Of a stretch of 61,458 bases of DNA, positions 10,915 through 18,578 are shown in pieces. The stretch covers positions 1 through 61,458 of the forward strand of contig JACPVJ010000037.1 of assembly GCA_016191785.1 (NCBI GenBank), read 5' to 3'. The stretch is from Myxococcales bacterium (GTDB lineage: Bacteria; Myxococcota_A; Polyangia; Polyangiales; Polyangiaceae). Below the pieces are notes generated by a model, which did no database searches, was not told where the DNA came from, and saw only the letters and a list, made by a program, of their open reading frames with translations. Position numbers and translations under genes: made by a program. Positions within the stretch are counted from its first letter, which is position 1; each line of letters opens with the position of its first letter.

Positions 10915-11031
10915 CTCCTTCGGCGCATCCTGATCCTGGTCGGCGGCGCGGCCAAGCGGCTGGCCCTGGCGCAGGCGTTCACGCAGTCCGCCACGCTGCT
11001 CGCGGACGAGGCCGCGCTCACTCCACGATAG
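10915..11031 (+). pseudogene. Diverged 3' fragment of pgl at the right edge of cassette 1
   Basis: Thirty-eight codons plus TAG in the pgl reading frame: LLRRILILVGGAAKRLALAQ, then AFTQSATLL to the shared end. Compared with intact pgl it has several substitutions in its first two thirds and an in-frame loss of about 15 codons, while the last 47 bp are identical. No start or 5' part exists. It is either the old pgl end, decayed after the cassette displaced it, or an end carried in with the cassette. Confidence 0.85.
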
Positions 11032-11045
11032 GCCCGGCGCAGCCG
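10985..11045 (+). repeat. Right boundary repeat of cassette 1
   Basis: Perfect 61-bp copy of 5515-5575. It lies over the 3' end of the minus-strand VWA gene, whose last codons (GCAGPIVE, stop at 11018) are read from the complement of the pgl end. Confidence 0.95.
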
Positions 11046-12286
11046 TAGACCACGTCGACGTCGGTGACCGTGCCGCCCTTCAGCTTGGCGCAGGAAGAGC
11101 CGTTGAAGGTCAGCTTCTTGGTCACCGGATCGTAGGTCCAGCCGTTGGTCCCGTCCTTGGGGATGCCGGTCGGGTCGTCGTTGAAGTACACGTAGATCTT
11201 GTTCGGATCCGCCGGGGCGCTGTCCAGCACGTACTCGCAGGTCGCGACCGCGTCGGCCACCTTGGCAAAGGCCGAGTCGAGCTCGGTCTGGTTGGTCGCA
11301 GGCACGCTCTTGGTGGTGCCACCCGCCGCGGCGATGGCGTCGATGGCCGCAGGGTTGACGCCCAGGCCGATCACGTAGGTCTTCACCGACGGCGTTTGGG
11401 CCAGGAGCTTGCCCGAGCCGCAGGGCCCGTTGCACGAACCCACGCACTCGCTGCTCTCGCCGCCGTCGGTCAAGAGGATGATGGCGTTGGTGCGCGTCGT
11501 GTCTTGCAGCGTGGGCTCGCCCACCAGCGCCGCCAGGCTCTTGCCCGTGCTGGTCTCGGGGTTGCCGCTGTCGCACAGGTACTGGATCTTGCCGCCCGAC
11601 GTACCCTGACCGTTCGAGCTGCCTTGATCGATGGTCTTGCTCAGGAAGGTGTTGATGGCCGCAGCGCTGGCGTCGGCGATGGGCACGACGATGCTCCCGG
11701 CCGAGCACCCCCCGCTCTTGCACGACGAATAGGTGGCGAGCCCGAAGCGCAGCTTGGCGTCGAACTTGGTGGTCACCTGCGCGATGGCCTTCTTGGCCAC
11801 GTTCCAGCGCGAGTCCCCACCCGCGTCGCCTTCCATGCTGCCGCTGCGGTCGAGCAAGATCATCACGTTGGGTGCGACCTGGGTCAGCTTGAACTCGCTC
11901 TTGCCGCAGCCCCCGCCGATCTCGCACTTTTTCTGGGCGTTGCAGACCTGGGCGCTCGGGCAGTCGCCGTCTTGGTCGCAGCTGCCGGTGGCCAGGCACT
12001 TCTTCGAGCCCGCGCAGCACACCTCGGGGCTGGTGCAGTCGCCGTCGGCGCCGCACGACCCGGTGGGGACGCAGGTCTGGTTCACGCTACAGAACTGGCC
12101 CGACAGGCAGTCGGAGCTCGTGCTGCAGGTGGTGGCGGTGGTGCCGCCGAAGCCGCTCGAGCCCCCGCCGCTGCCGCCGCTGGCCACGCCGCCGTTGCCG
12201 CCGCCCGCCACCTCTGCCGGGTCGTCGCCCGAGCACGACAGCAGCGAGACCGCTGCCAGGCTGAACACCGCGAAGAAAGCGCGCAT
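11018..12286 (-). CDS. VWA-domain lipoprotein with Cys-rich N-terminal repeats
   Basis: A 422-residue lipoprotein from ATG 12286, lipobox SLLSC. After a Gly-rich linker come three Dickkopf-like Cys repeats (CSTSSDCLSGQFC, CGADGDCTSPEVCC, CDQDGDCPSAQVC). A von Willebrand factor A domain follows, with the metal-binding DxSxS (VMILLDRSGSM) near residue 135 and later LLTDGG. The far C-terminus is a small region after the VWA fold. VWA domains mediate metal-dependent protein contacts at the cell surface. The gene is convergent with the pgl fragment, overlapping its last bases, and divergent from ugd with about 80 bp between them. Confidence 0.88.
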   Translation of the reverse strand: MRAFFAVFSLAAVSLLSCSGDDPAEVAGGGNGGVASGGSGGGSSGFGGTTATTCSTSSDCLSGQFCSVNQTCVPTGSCGADGDCTSPEVCCAGSKKCLATGSCDQDGDCPSAQVCNAQKKCEIGGGCGKSEFKLTQVAPNVMILLDRSGSMEGDAGGDSRWNVAKKAIAQVTTKFDAKLRFGLATYSSCKSGGCSAGSIVVPIADASAAAINTFLSKTIDQGSSNGQGTSGGKIQYLCDSGNPETSTGKSLAALVGEPTLQDTTRTNAIILLTDGGESSECVGSCNGPCGSGKLLAQTPSVKTYVIGLGVNPAAIDAIAAAGGTTKSVPATNQTELDSAFAKVADAVATCEYVLDSAPADPNKIYVYFNDDPTGIPKDGTNGWTYDPVTKKLTFNGSSCAKLKGGTVTDVDVVYGCAGPIVE

Positions 12287-12365
12287 CTGAGCCTCCGCCG
12301 TCAGCATAGCGCGGATCGAGGTCAGTGCCTCGACAGCTCGGTTGATGGACGCTAATTGAGGCGCC

Positions 12366-13685
12366 ATGCGGATTGCGGTCGTGGGTTCGGGCTACGTTGG
12401 GCTGGTCGCAGGGGCGTGTTTTGCAGACGTTGGCACCGACGTGGTCTGCGTGGACGTGGACGAGGCGAAGCTGGAAAAGTTGCGCCGGGGTGAAGTCCCG
12501 TTCTTCGAGCCGCGGCTCGACGATCTGGTCAAGCGCAATCACCCCGACCGGCTGCGCTTCAGCTCGGACCTGGCCGACAGCATCGCCGGGCGCAAGGCGG
12601 TGTTCGTGGCCGTGGGCACGCCCCCCAACGAGGACGGCTCGGCAGACCTGCAGCACGTGCTGAAGGTCGCCGAAGACGTCGCCAAGTGCGCCACCAACGA
12701 CCTGGCGCTGGTGATGAAGAGCACGGTCCCGGTGGGCACCAACAAGAAGGTGCGCGCGGTGGTGCAGCAGCACGCCAAGCACCAGATCGACGTGGTCAGC
12801 AACCCCGAGTTTTTGAAAGAGGGCGACGCCGTCAACGACTTCTTGAAGCCCGACCGCATCGTGATCGGCGCCGACAGCGAGGCGGCCTTCGACACGCTCA
12901 CGCGCCTGTACGCGCCGTTCAACCGGCAGATCAACCGCATCCATCGGATGAGCCCCGAGAGCGCCGAGATCGTGAAGTATGCCGCCAACGCCCTGCTCGC
13001 GACCAAGATCTCGTTCATGAACGAGATCGCGCGGCTGTGCGACGTGGTGGGCGCCGACGCCGAGAGCGTGCGCCTGGCGGTGGGCAGCGACGAGCGCATC
13101 GGGCTGCAGTTCCTCTATCCGGGGCTCGGCTTCGGCGGCAGCTGCTTCCCCAAAGACCTCCGCGCGCTGGTCCACACCGCGGCCGAGCTGGGCGTGCCCA
13201 TGGGCGTGGCCGAGGCCGCCACGCGTGCCAACGAGGCACCGGTGAAAGACCTGCTGGCGCACATGGAAAAGGATCTGGGCGGGCTGGCCGGCAAGACCGT
13301 CGCGGTCTGGGGCCTGGCCTTCAAGCCGCGCACCGACGACGTGCGCGAGGCGCCGGCGCTCAAGCTGATCGAGCACCTGATCAACAAGGGCGCCAAGGTC
13401 CGCGCCACCGACCCGCAGGCGCGCGAGACCGCCGTCGTGCGGCTGAAAGAGGCGGGGCTCGCAGAGAAGGTGGCGATCTTCGCCGACAGCTACGAGACCT
13501 GCCGCGGCGCCGACGCCCTGGTGGTCGCGACCGAGTGGAACCAGTTTCGCTCACCCGACTTCGATCGCATCCGCGAGTTGATGCGCGGGCGCCACGTGTT
13601 CGACGGCCGCAACTGCCTGGTGCCGGCCAGCGTCGCTGACGCGGGCCTGGCCTATCGCGGCATGGGCCGGCCGACGAAGGGGTGA
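12366..13685 (+). CDS. ugd: UDP-glucose 6-dehydrogenase
   Basis: Oxidises UDP-glucose to UDP-glucuronate using two NAD+, supplying acidic sugars for surface polysaccharides. The 439-residue protein has the N-terminal Rossmann motif (VVGSGYVGL, residues 5-13), VAVGTPPNEDG near residue 80, and the catalytic segment GFGGSCFPKDL with the nucleophile Cys at residue 260; the C-terminal UDP-binding domain has WGLAFKPRTDDVREAP. Length is normal. The last 14 codons and stop are copied perfectly at 17815-17857 because a second cassette has been inserted immediately after the stop. Confidence 0.96.
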   Translation: MRIAVVGSGYVGLVAGACFADVGTDVVCVDVDEAKLEKLRRGEVPFFEPRLDDLVKRNHPDRLRFSSDLADSIAGRKAVFVAVGTPPNEDGSADLQHVLKVAEDVAKCATNDLALVMKSTVPVGTNKKVRAVVQQHAKHQIDVVSNPEFLKEGDAVNDFLKPDRIVIGADSEAAFDTLTRLYAPFNRQINRIHRMSPESAEIVKYAANALLATKISFMNEIARLCDVVGADAESVRLAVGSDERIGLQFLYPGLGFGGSCFPKDLRALVHTAAELGVPMGVAEAATRANEAPVKDLLAHMEKDLGGLAGKTVAVWGLAFKPRTDDVREAPALKLIEHLINKGAKVRATDPQARETAVVRLKEAGLAEKVAIFADSYETCRGADALVVATEWNQFRSPDFDRIRELMRGRHVFDGRNCLVPASVADAGLAYRGMGRPTKG

Positions 13686-13686
13686 G
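13644..13686 (+). repeat. Left boundary repeat of cassette 2 (native ugd 3' end)
   Basis: Perfect 43-bp direct repeat partner of 17815-17857, covering the final codons and stop of ugd. Confidence 0.95.
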
Positions 13687-13745
13687 GTCGATCGCGGTGT
13701 GCGCCTGTGGGATCCGCTGCGCGCCTCTGCCGCCCACGTCCGCGT

Positions 13746-13774
13746 TTGACTGAGACGCGCGCGGGGGCGATACT
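13746..13774 (+). promoter_or_regulatory. Sigma70-type promoter of cassette 2
   Basis: TTGACT at 13746-13751, a 17-bp spacer, then GATACT at 13769-13774. GGGAGG follows at 13790-13795 and ATG at 13802. It is a good match to the housekeeping consensus and stronger than the cassette 1 counterpart. Confidence 0.65.
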
Positions 13775-13897
13775 CACGGGCGTCGAGTTGGGAGGCTGAG
13801 GATGGGCGACAGGGACACGGGCGGAACGGTTCGGCTCTTCGCGGTTCGCGGATTCTTCTCTGGCATCGCCGCGCGGCGGCTTTCGCGCCCGATGCGC

Positions 13898-13905
13898 GGG
13901 GGGGG
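13898..13905 (+). repeat. G8 homopolymer early in the lead gene of cassette 2
   Basis: Eight consecutive G about 96 bp after ATG 13802. From that ATG the current frame closes at a stop near 13955; with nine G (or six) the ATG would be in frame with the long reading frame and would supply an Arg-rich start, a hydrophobic core and the lipobox LVAC. G tracts of this size are classic slippage sites. Confidence 0.85.
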
Positions 13906-13950
13906 CAAAGACCATGCCGGCTCGCGTTCCTGGCGCTCGCCTGGGCGCTG

Positions 13951-16626
13951 GTGACGCTCGTCGCGTGTGCTCCCGGCGAACCGGGTGACCTGCTCGACAG
14001 CGCGGCGCCCATCGTAACCGACGTGGTTCCAACCTCGGACCACTGCAACTCTGGGCTCAAGGCCGGTGAGTGCGTGGCTGCTCCGCTGGCGAACTCGAGC
14101 GCGCTCGACCGGTTCAAGGTCGACGGGGAGTTCGAGCAGAAGGAGTACGCCAACGCGCTCGAGCTCCCGTACACGGACCTGAACCTCAAGGCGACCGGCA
14201 AAGTGTTCGTGCAGTCGGTCCGGAACAGACAGAACCCGGTTCTGCCCGGGCGCTTAGGCGCGCAGCTCTTCGTGTACTTCAAAGACATCCCGTTCAATGC
14301 AAGCGACGTGACGCCGCTGTCGGAATGGAGCTTGCGCGTGTACGTGGACGCTGATCGCTTCACAGGTACCACGATGTGCTTCGATCCGGGCGACCGACGA
14401 TACGACCTCAGTTTCCTGCAACATGCGGTTACGGCGCTTCGACCGTTGGGGAGCCAGAACAAATGCGAGGTCGTGGCGAAGGGTTGGACCACGACGCCGG
14501 ACGCTAGTCCGAAATTTGCCGTGAAGGGGTGTGCCCCGGACCCCACGACCGCGAAGGTGGTCCGCTGCAGCGGCGAGCTGAGCGTCTTCATTGCGGCGAC
14601 GGACCTCGTGCCACCGGTGGTCGGGCTGCAGAAGCTGAGTCCGGGGATTGGTTTCGGCGTGACGAGCCGGCGAGGCACAGGCGCCATGCCGGAGTACCTG
14701 GCGAGCCTGAACATCGCGTACCCCTCTCTGTCTCTTTCGGACCGGACGCGGTTGCCCACGCTGCTCTTCGGTCCCCCGCATGGGCCGCAGAGTTTCCCGC
14801 TGAAGATCATGTCGTGGAACGTTCGGCGCTTCGGGTCTCCCGGGCTCAAGGGTCCCTTCGCCGCCGTGGACTCTGGAGACATCGGTGCGTTCCTCGCGCC
14901 CTACGACGTGGTGGCCTTGCAAGAGGGTTGGGACCGAGTCGCGGTGGACGCGATCCACAGCTCGGCGAACCAGAAGCGAACGACCCTGGGCCTCCCGCCG
15001 TTTGCCCTCCACGGCCCGATCGATTTCAACCCCTCGCTCACCAAAGCCATCGAACAGTCGGTGGGGACGGTCGGGTTGTGCGCGTGGGCCACCATCCAGC
15101 CCGGGTCATCCAAGGCGGGCAAGTGCGAAACGACCGGAACCCACGGCGGCCTCTGGGTCTTGACGGCCCTGCCGCTCGCGCAATCTGGCCGTCACGTCTA
15201 TTCGCAGTGCAAGGGCGAGGACTGCTTCCGCGCGAAGGGCGTGCAGTGGCTGCGGCTCTACCTGAACCCGCCGACCGTCGAGAACCAGGGCTGCCACGGT
15301 GAGTTCTTTGACGGCAACGTGATCCAGAGCGCCTGCAAGCCGCTCGGCAGCGGGGATCACTTCATCGACCTGTTCAACACGCATCTCCAGGCTAGCGGTC
15401 CCCAGCTTTGCGATGTCCTCGAGGGTCTCACAGAGATAGAGACCATGGTGATGTCGGCGTCGGTCAGCCCGGCGGCGGCGGTCGGACTGATTGCGCTCAA
15501 GGTACTGGTCTCGTCGGACCTCAACTGCGGGTCGTCAGACGAGGGGATCCGAAAGAAGCAACTTCAGGATCTGAACGCCTACGTCGCGTCGGTTGCCGCA
15601 AAAGACCGCCCGGCGATCATCGTGGGGGACTTCAACCTCGACGGGAAGACGCTCAGCGCGACCGGGGAGTACGCGACCTTGGTGAGCGAGCTCCACCTCG
15701 GCCCGCCGAGTCCGGTGCCGTCGATAGATGACCAAGCGACCCCGTGGCCAGATGACTACGACTGGGACATCGACCACAGCGACCTCGCGCGCACGTGGGT
15801 GACCGACGCCAACTACCCGGTCGGGACGGGCACTTGGATCGGCGACACCGGCGGCACCATCTTGTCAAACAAACCGTGGGCAGGCGATTTCGATGGGACC
15901 GAACGCTACGACTTCATCTTGTTCCGGCCGCCCGCGGCCCCGAACACGTACGCCTACGAGAAGGTCGACTGGATGGTCATGAAGGATGCCGCAGGTTGGA
16001 CTTGGTCGTCACCCTGGCCCGGGCTCCCGTACAACTTTGGCGGCGCACCGATGCGTTACTCGGACCACAAGCCGGTGATCGCCTCGTTTAAGTTCGCCCC
16101 GCTCGCGGTCCCGGGCCGGTTCCACCAGTCGTGGAAACACGACGTGCTCCAGCGCATCGCGAGCGCGGACGCGACGGGAGCCGAGGACTGCTGGACGTGC
16201 GACGAGGTCGACCTCCGCGCCGCCTACACCTGGGTTGAGGTTCAAGGGGGCAAGACCGATTCGAGCTCGGGCATCGGGAAGGAGTGCAGCAACGACGACC
16301 ACGTCTCGTATCCCCCGAATTCTTGCATGGCGAACTGGAAGCACGCCGACAGCCACGACGGCTCGGCGGGTGCCTCACACTACTTCGCCGCCGAGCTTTG
16401 GGACGTCGACAGCTCCTCAGGAAACGACCTCCTGCATCACGGCACCGGCCAGCGCATCGGCTGGGGCACTGGCGCGCTGACGTTGCATGACGACGATACC
16501 CAGGCCTTGCTGACGAGTTGGCTGCTCAACGACAACGAGCCGGTTTCTCAGTGCACCGGCACCGAGCCCACCAACATGTGTTTCCTGACGGACCCCGACG
16601 AGCTCGGTCCGGGCCTGCAATACTGA
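13951..16626 (+). CDS. EEP-fold (neutral sphingomyelinase/DNase I-like) lipoprotein of cassette 2 (best start out of frame)
   Basis: The long frame gives 891 residues from GTG 13951, but that start lies inside the signal peptide: the in-frame upstream codons (CRLAFLALAWALVTLVAC) complete a lipobox signal. The best start, ATG 13802 with promoter and GGGAGG, is off by one base across a G8 tract. The EEP domain begins near residue 285: MSWNVRRF, LQEGWD, FNTHLQA, VGDFNLDGK, RYDFILF and YSDHKPVI supply the metal and catalytic residues. The FNTHLQA form is typical of neutral sphingomyelinases. A C-terminal region (about 715-891) of Cys/Asp-rich beta type follows. It is the counterpart of the lead gene of cassette 1; both have an N-terminal beta-rich region before the EEP domain. 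The substrate may be a phospholipid or nucleic acid. Confidence 0.85.
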   Translation: MTLVACAPGEPGDLLDSAAPIVTDVVPTSDHCNSGLKAGECVAAPLANSSALDRFKVDGEFEQKEYANALELPYTDLNLKATGKVFVQSVRNRQNPVLPGRLGAQLFVYFKDIPFNASDVTPLSEWSLRVYVDADRFTGTTMCFDPGDRRYDLSFLQHAVTALRPLGSQNKCEVVAKGWTTTPDASPKFAVKGCAPDPTTAKVVRCSGELSVFIAATDLVPPVVGLQKLSPGIGFGVTSRRGTGAMPEYLASLNIAYPSLSLSDRTRLPTLLFGPPHGPQSFPLKIMSWNVRRFGSPGLKGPFAAVDSGDIGAFLAPYDVVALQEGWDRVAVDAIHSSANQKRTTLGLPPFALHGPIDFNPSLTKAIEQSVGTVGLCAWATIQPGSSKAGKCETTGTHGGLWVLTALPLAQSGRHVYSQCKGEDCFRAKGVQWLRLYLNPPTVENQGCHGEFFDGNVIQSACKPLGSGDHFIDLFNTHLQASGPQLCDVLEGLTEIETMVMSASVSPAAAVGLIALKVLVSSDLNCGSSDEGIRKKQLQDLNAYVASVAAKDRPAIIVGDFNLDGKTLSATGEYATLVSELHLGPPSPVPSIDDQATPWPDDYDWDIDHSDLARTWVTDANYPVGTGTWIGDTGGTILSNKPWAGDFDGTERYDFILFRPPAAPNTYAYEKVDWMVMKDAAGWTWSSPWPGLPYNFGGAPMRYSDHKPVIASFKFAPLAVPGRFHQSWKHDVLQRIASADATGAEDCWTCDEVDLRAAYTWVEVQGGKTDSSSGIGKECSNDDHVSYPPNSCMANWKHADSHDGSAGASHYFAAELWDVDSSSGNDLLHHGTGQRIGWGTGALTLHDDDTQALLTSWLLNDNEPVSQCTGTEPTNMCFLTDPDELGPGLQY

Positions 16627-16637
16627 GGGAGGGCGAG

Positions 16638-17261
16638 ATGGCCATGACCGACCGGGTTGCTCTTCTTCTTCTTCTGGGCGCGGTCGTCGCTTGCGGGGGC
16701 GAGGATCCCCCCGGCCCCCCCGCAGGCGGGGCGGGCGGCGCTGCCGGATCAGGCGGAACCGGTGGATCAGGCTCTGACCTCTGCGCGAAGGCATGCGCCA
16801 GCACGGCAACCTGCGATCCGCAAGCCGACGTCATCGCGTGCAAAGCGCAGTGCGAGAAGGAAGTCGCCGGAGCCGGCTACCTGCAAGCGGAGGTCGCGCT
16901 TGGGTACTTCGAGCAGTTCGCGGTGCTCGAGAATGACCAGGACTGCCTGTACTCGAAAGGTGGCTTCGCCTGGTGGTGGTGGACCAAGAACCCTGACCGC
17001 ATCGACCAACTCCCGGAGCAGAGCGTGATGCAGCAGTGCAAGAAGACGTGGCTAGCGTGCTTGGGCCCCACGGCTACGCAGGACGGGTTCCGCGAGGCCT
17101 GTTTCATGTCTCACTATCGCTACAACGCCGCCACCCGGGCGAAAGTCGAGGCATGCTACTCCGTGGCGTGCAGCCCCACCGAGCCCAACGCGTGTGTCGC
17201 CAGCGCCCGGCCCCCGGGCGAGCCCTGGCTTGCCGGGGTCGAGCAGCCCAAGCTCCAATGA
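16638..17261 (+). CDS. Gly-rich lipoprotein, cassette 2
   Basis: A 207-residue predicted lipoprotein beginning MAMTDRV with lipobox AVVAC (Cys about 19); GGGAGGGCGAG just upstream serves as ribosome site. A short Gly/Ala linker leads to a domain of about 160 residues with ten Cys, including DLCAKACASTATCD and a run of four Trp (WWWW) near residue 116. The next gene starts on its stop codon (ATGA). Function is not recognised; the Cys spacing suggests an extracellular disulfide-rich fold. Confidence 0.8.
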   Translation: MAMTDRVALLLLLGAVVACGGEDPPGPPAGGAGGAAGSGGTGGSGSDLCAKACASTATCDPQADVIACKAQCEKEVAGAGYLQAEVALGYFEQFAVLENDQDCLYSKGGFAWWWWTKNPDRIDQLPEQSVMQQCKKTWLACLGPTATQDGFREACFMSHYRYNAATRAKVEACYSVACSPTEPNACVASARPPGEPWLAGVEQPKLQ

Positions 17262-17806
17262 TGCGCGGCCTTCTTCTCTTGGGCCTGCTCGCGCTACCCT
17301 CGCTCGGCGCCTGCGACATCACCCCCGAGCGCGGGTGCGAGCGCAGCGACGAGCGGTGCGAGGGCGCGGTCGCCGTGCAGTGTCGCGAGTACGACACGCC
17401 GACCGGGAACGGCTCGCGCTTGGTCCGGACCGCCTGCTCGAGCGCCGACACGTGCAAGGCTGACCCGAGTGGCGTCTTCTGCACGCTCGGCGCCGAGCCC
17501 GATCCGAAGTGCGCGCCGGGCTCGTACTGCGACGGGGCCGCGGCGGTCGTCTGCCGAAGTGGCTACCGCATCTGGTGGAAGCAGTGCATCACGTGCTCCG
17601 AGTCCGAGTGCATCGGGAGCGTCGGCCAATCGTGCTTCGAGGGGGGATGCGTCTCCGGTACGACCTGCATCGCGGGGCAGTGCGCGGCGACTTGCGATTG
17701 TGCCCCCGGCGTCGAGTGTCCCCCGTGTGCGGCGCTCCGCGTGACCGCCGGGTACCGGTGGACCTGCGAAGATCACCGCTGCACCGAGGTGGAGACAAAG
17801 CCGTGA
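17258..17806 (+). CDS. Cys-rich lipoprotein, cassette 2
   Basis: A 182-residue protein starting at ATG 17258 inside the previous gene's stop (ATGA). The signal sequence is LLLLGLLALPSLGAC with Cys about 18. About 25 Cys are spread over the mature part, for example CREYDTP, ACSSADTC, CITCSESEC and CDCAPGVECPPC. The first 60 residues resemble the Cys-rich start of the FG-GAP lipoprotein that ends cassette 1, so these may be homologous positions. A 19-bp piece of this gene (17752-17770) also occurs at 18478-18496. Confidence 0.8.
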   Translation: MMRGLLLLGLLALPSLGACDITPERGCERSDERCEGAVAVQCREYDTPTGNGSRLVRTACSSADTCKADPSGVFCTLGAEPDPKCAPGSYCDGAAAVVCRSGYRIWWKQCITCSESECIGSVGQSCFEGGCVSGTTCIAGQCAATCDCAPGVECPPCAALRVTAGYRWTCEDHRCTEVETKP

Positions 17807-17814
17807 CGGGCGCC

Positions 17815-17857
17815 GGCCTGGCCTATCGCGGCATGGGCCGGCCGACGAAGGGGTGAG
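17815..17857 (+). repeat. Right boundary repeat of cassette 2
   Basis: Perfect 43-bp copy of the ugd gene end (13644-13686), two bases from the stop codon of the convergent TerB-like gene. Confidence 0.95.
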
Positions 17858-17859
17858 CG

Positions 17860-18378
17860 TCAGCCGCGGGCGGCGGCCAAGAGCTGCTGGTGCTTGCCCT
17901 CGGAGTAGCCGAAGGCGTCCTTCAGCGCGCGGACCGCCAAGCCCTGCTTCTCGCCGATGCCGCCGTCCTTCCAGGCCACGGCACAGGCCACCAGGTAGAG
18001 CGCGTCGCGCAGCTCTTCGCCGTCGATGATCCCGGCGATCTCTTCGAAGCGCGCCTTCTGGCCCTGTTCTGCCACGGCGTCTTTCACGCGATCGAGCATG
18101 TCCACCACCTCGTCCGCGGGGACGGCACCGTCGGTCAGCGAGACCAGACCCTCGACGATCTCGCCGCTCTCGCCGTCCGACAGCTTCCCGTCGGCAGCCG
18201 CGATGATGTACGCGGTCTCGGTCAGCGCGCCGAGCCACATCGCGCGGCCGGCGGCGGCCGACTGCTCGGCGGCCTGGGCGTCGGCCTGCGCCTCGCTCCC
18301 CTGCTCGAGCAGCGCGCGGAATGCCGGGATGTTCTGGACGGTCTGCCTGACGTTGCCGAGCGAGCGCTGGATACCCAT
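17860..18378 (-). CDS. TerB-like helical protein
   Basis: A 172-residue soluble, mostly helical protein. Two acidic helix-loop segments, AAADGKLSDGESGEI near residue 60 and AVAWKDGGIGEKQGLAV near residue 135, are the hallmark of the TerB/DjlA acidic repeat. The first 40 residues (MGIQRSLGNVRQTVQNIPAF) form an extra amphipathic helix. TerB proteins occur in tellurite-resistance-linked and membrane-stress modules and may bind metal ions. No other ter gene is nearby, so a role in tellurite resistance should not be assumed. Confidence 0.75.
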   Translation of the reverse strand: MGIQRSLGNVRQTVQNIPAFRALLEQGSEAQADAQAAEQSAAAGRAMWLGALTETAYIIAAADGKLSDGESGEIVEGLVSLTDGAVPADEVVDMLDRVKDAVAEQGQKARFEEIAGIIDGEELRDALYLVACAVAWKDGGIGEKQGLAVRALKDAFGYSEGKHQQLLAAARG

Positions 18379-18440
18379 GGTGTTTCCCTCTCTCCTTCGG
18401 AGCGGCCTTTCGGGTAGGCACGGGCGTCTGCGGCGTCAAG

Positions 18441-18578
18441 TCAGCGCCGCGCGCGGGCGGGCAAGCGGCCAGCCTCTGTACCGGTGGACCTGCGAATGCC
18501 TGCGTCGGTCGATCACGCCCTGGGTCGCACCAGGAAATCTCGGCGGTCATCGACCCTCGCATCAGCGCCGCGCGCGGG
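18441..18578. mobile_element. Possible remnant of a third gene-end cassette
   Basis: The last 17 bases of the minus-strand gene at 18562-19338 (18562-18578, including its stop) are repeated directly at 18441-18457. The 104 bp between the copies contain 19 bp identical to 17752-17770 inside the last gene of cassette 2. This fits a cassette that integrated at the gene end and later lost nearly all cargo. The shared 19-mer is oriented opposite to the target gene, unlike the intact cassettes, so the case is weaker. Confidence 0.4.

Larger units (their letters stand above)
13644..17857 (+). mobile_element. Cassette 2: integrated cassette bounded by copies of the ugd 3' end
   Basis: The 43-bp sequence 13644-13686, ending one base past the ugd TGA, recurs exactly at 17815-17857, 4171 bp away. 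Three same-strand genes for exported proteins lie between, led by a promoter at 13746-13774. The far copy sits directly against the convergent TerB-like gene, the presumed original neighbour. As in cassette 1 there is no recombinase gene and no inverted repeat was found. Cargo type, orientation relative to the target gene, promoter-ribosome site-ATG spacing and a frame-breaking repeat are all shared with cassette 1. Confidence 0.75.

Noticed and set aside
17860..18378. Tellurite resistance operon
   Set aside because: Only a TerB-like domain is present; no terC, terD or terZ gene is near.
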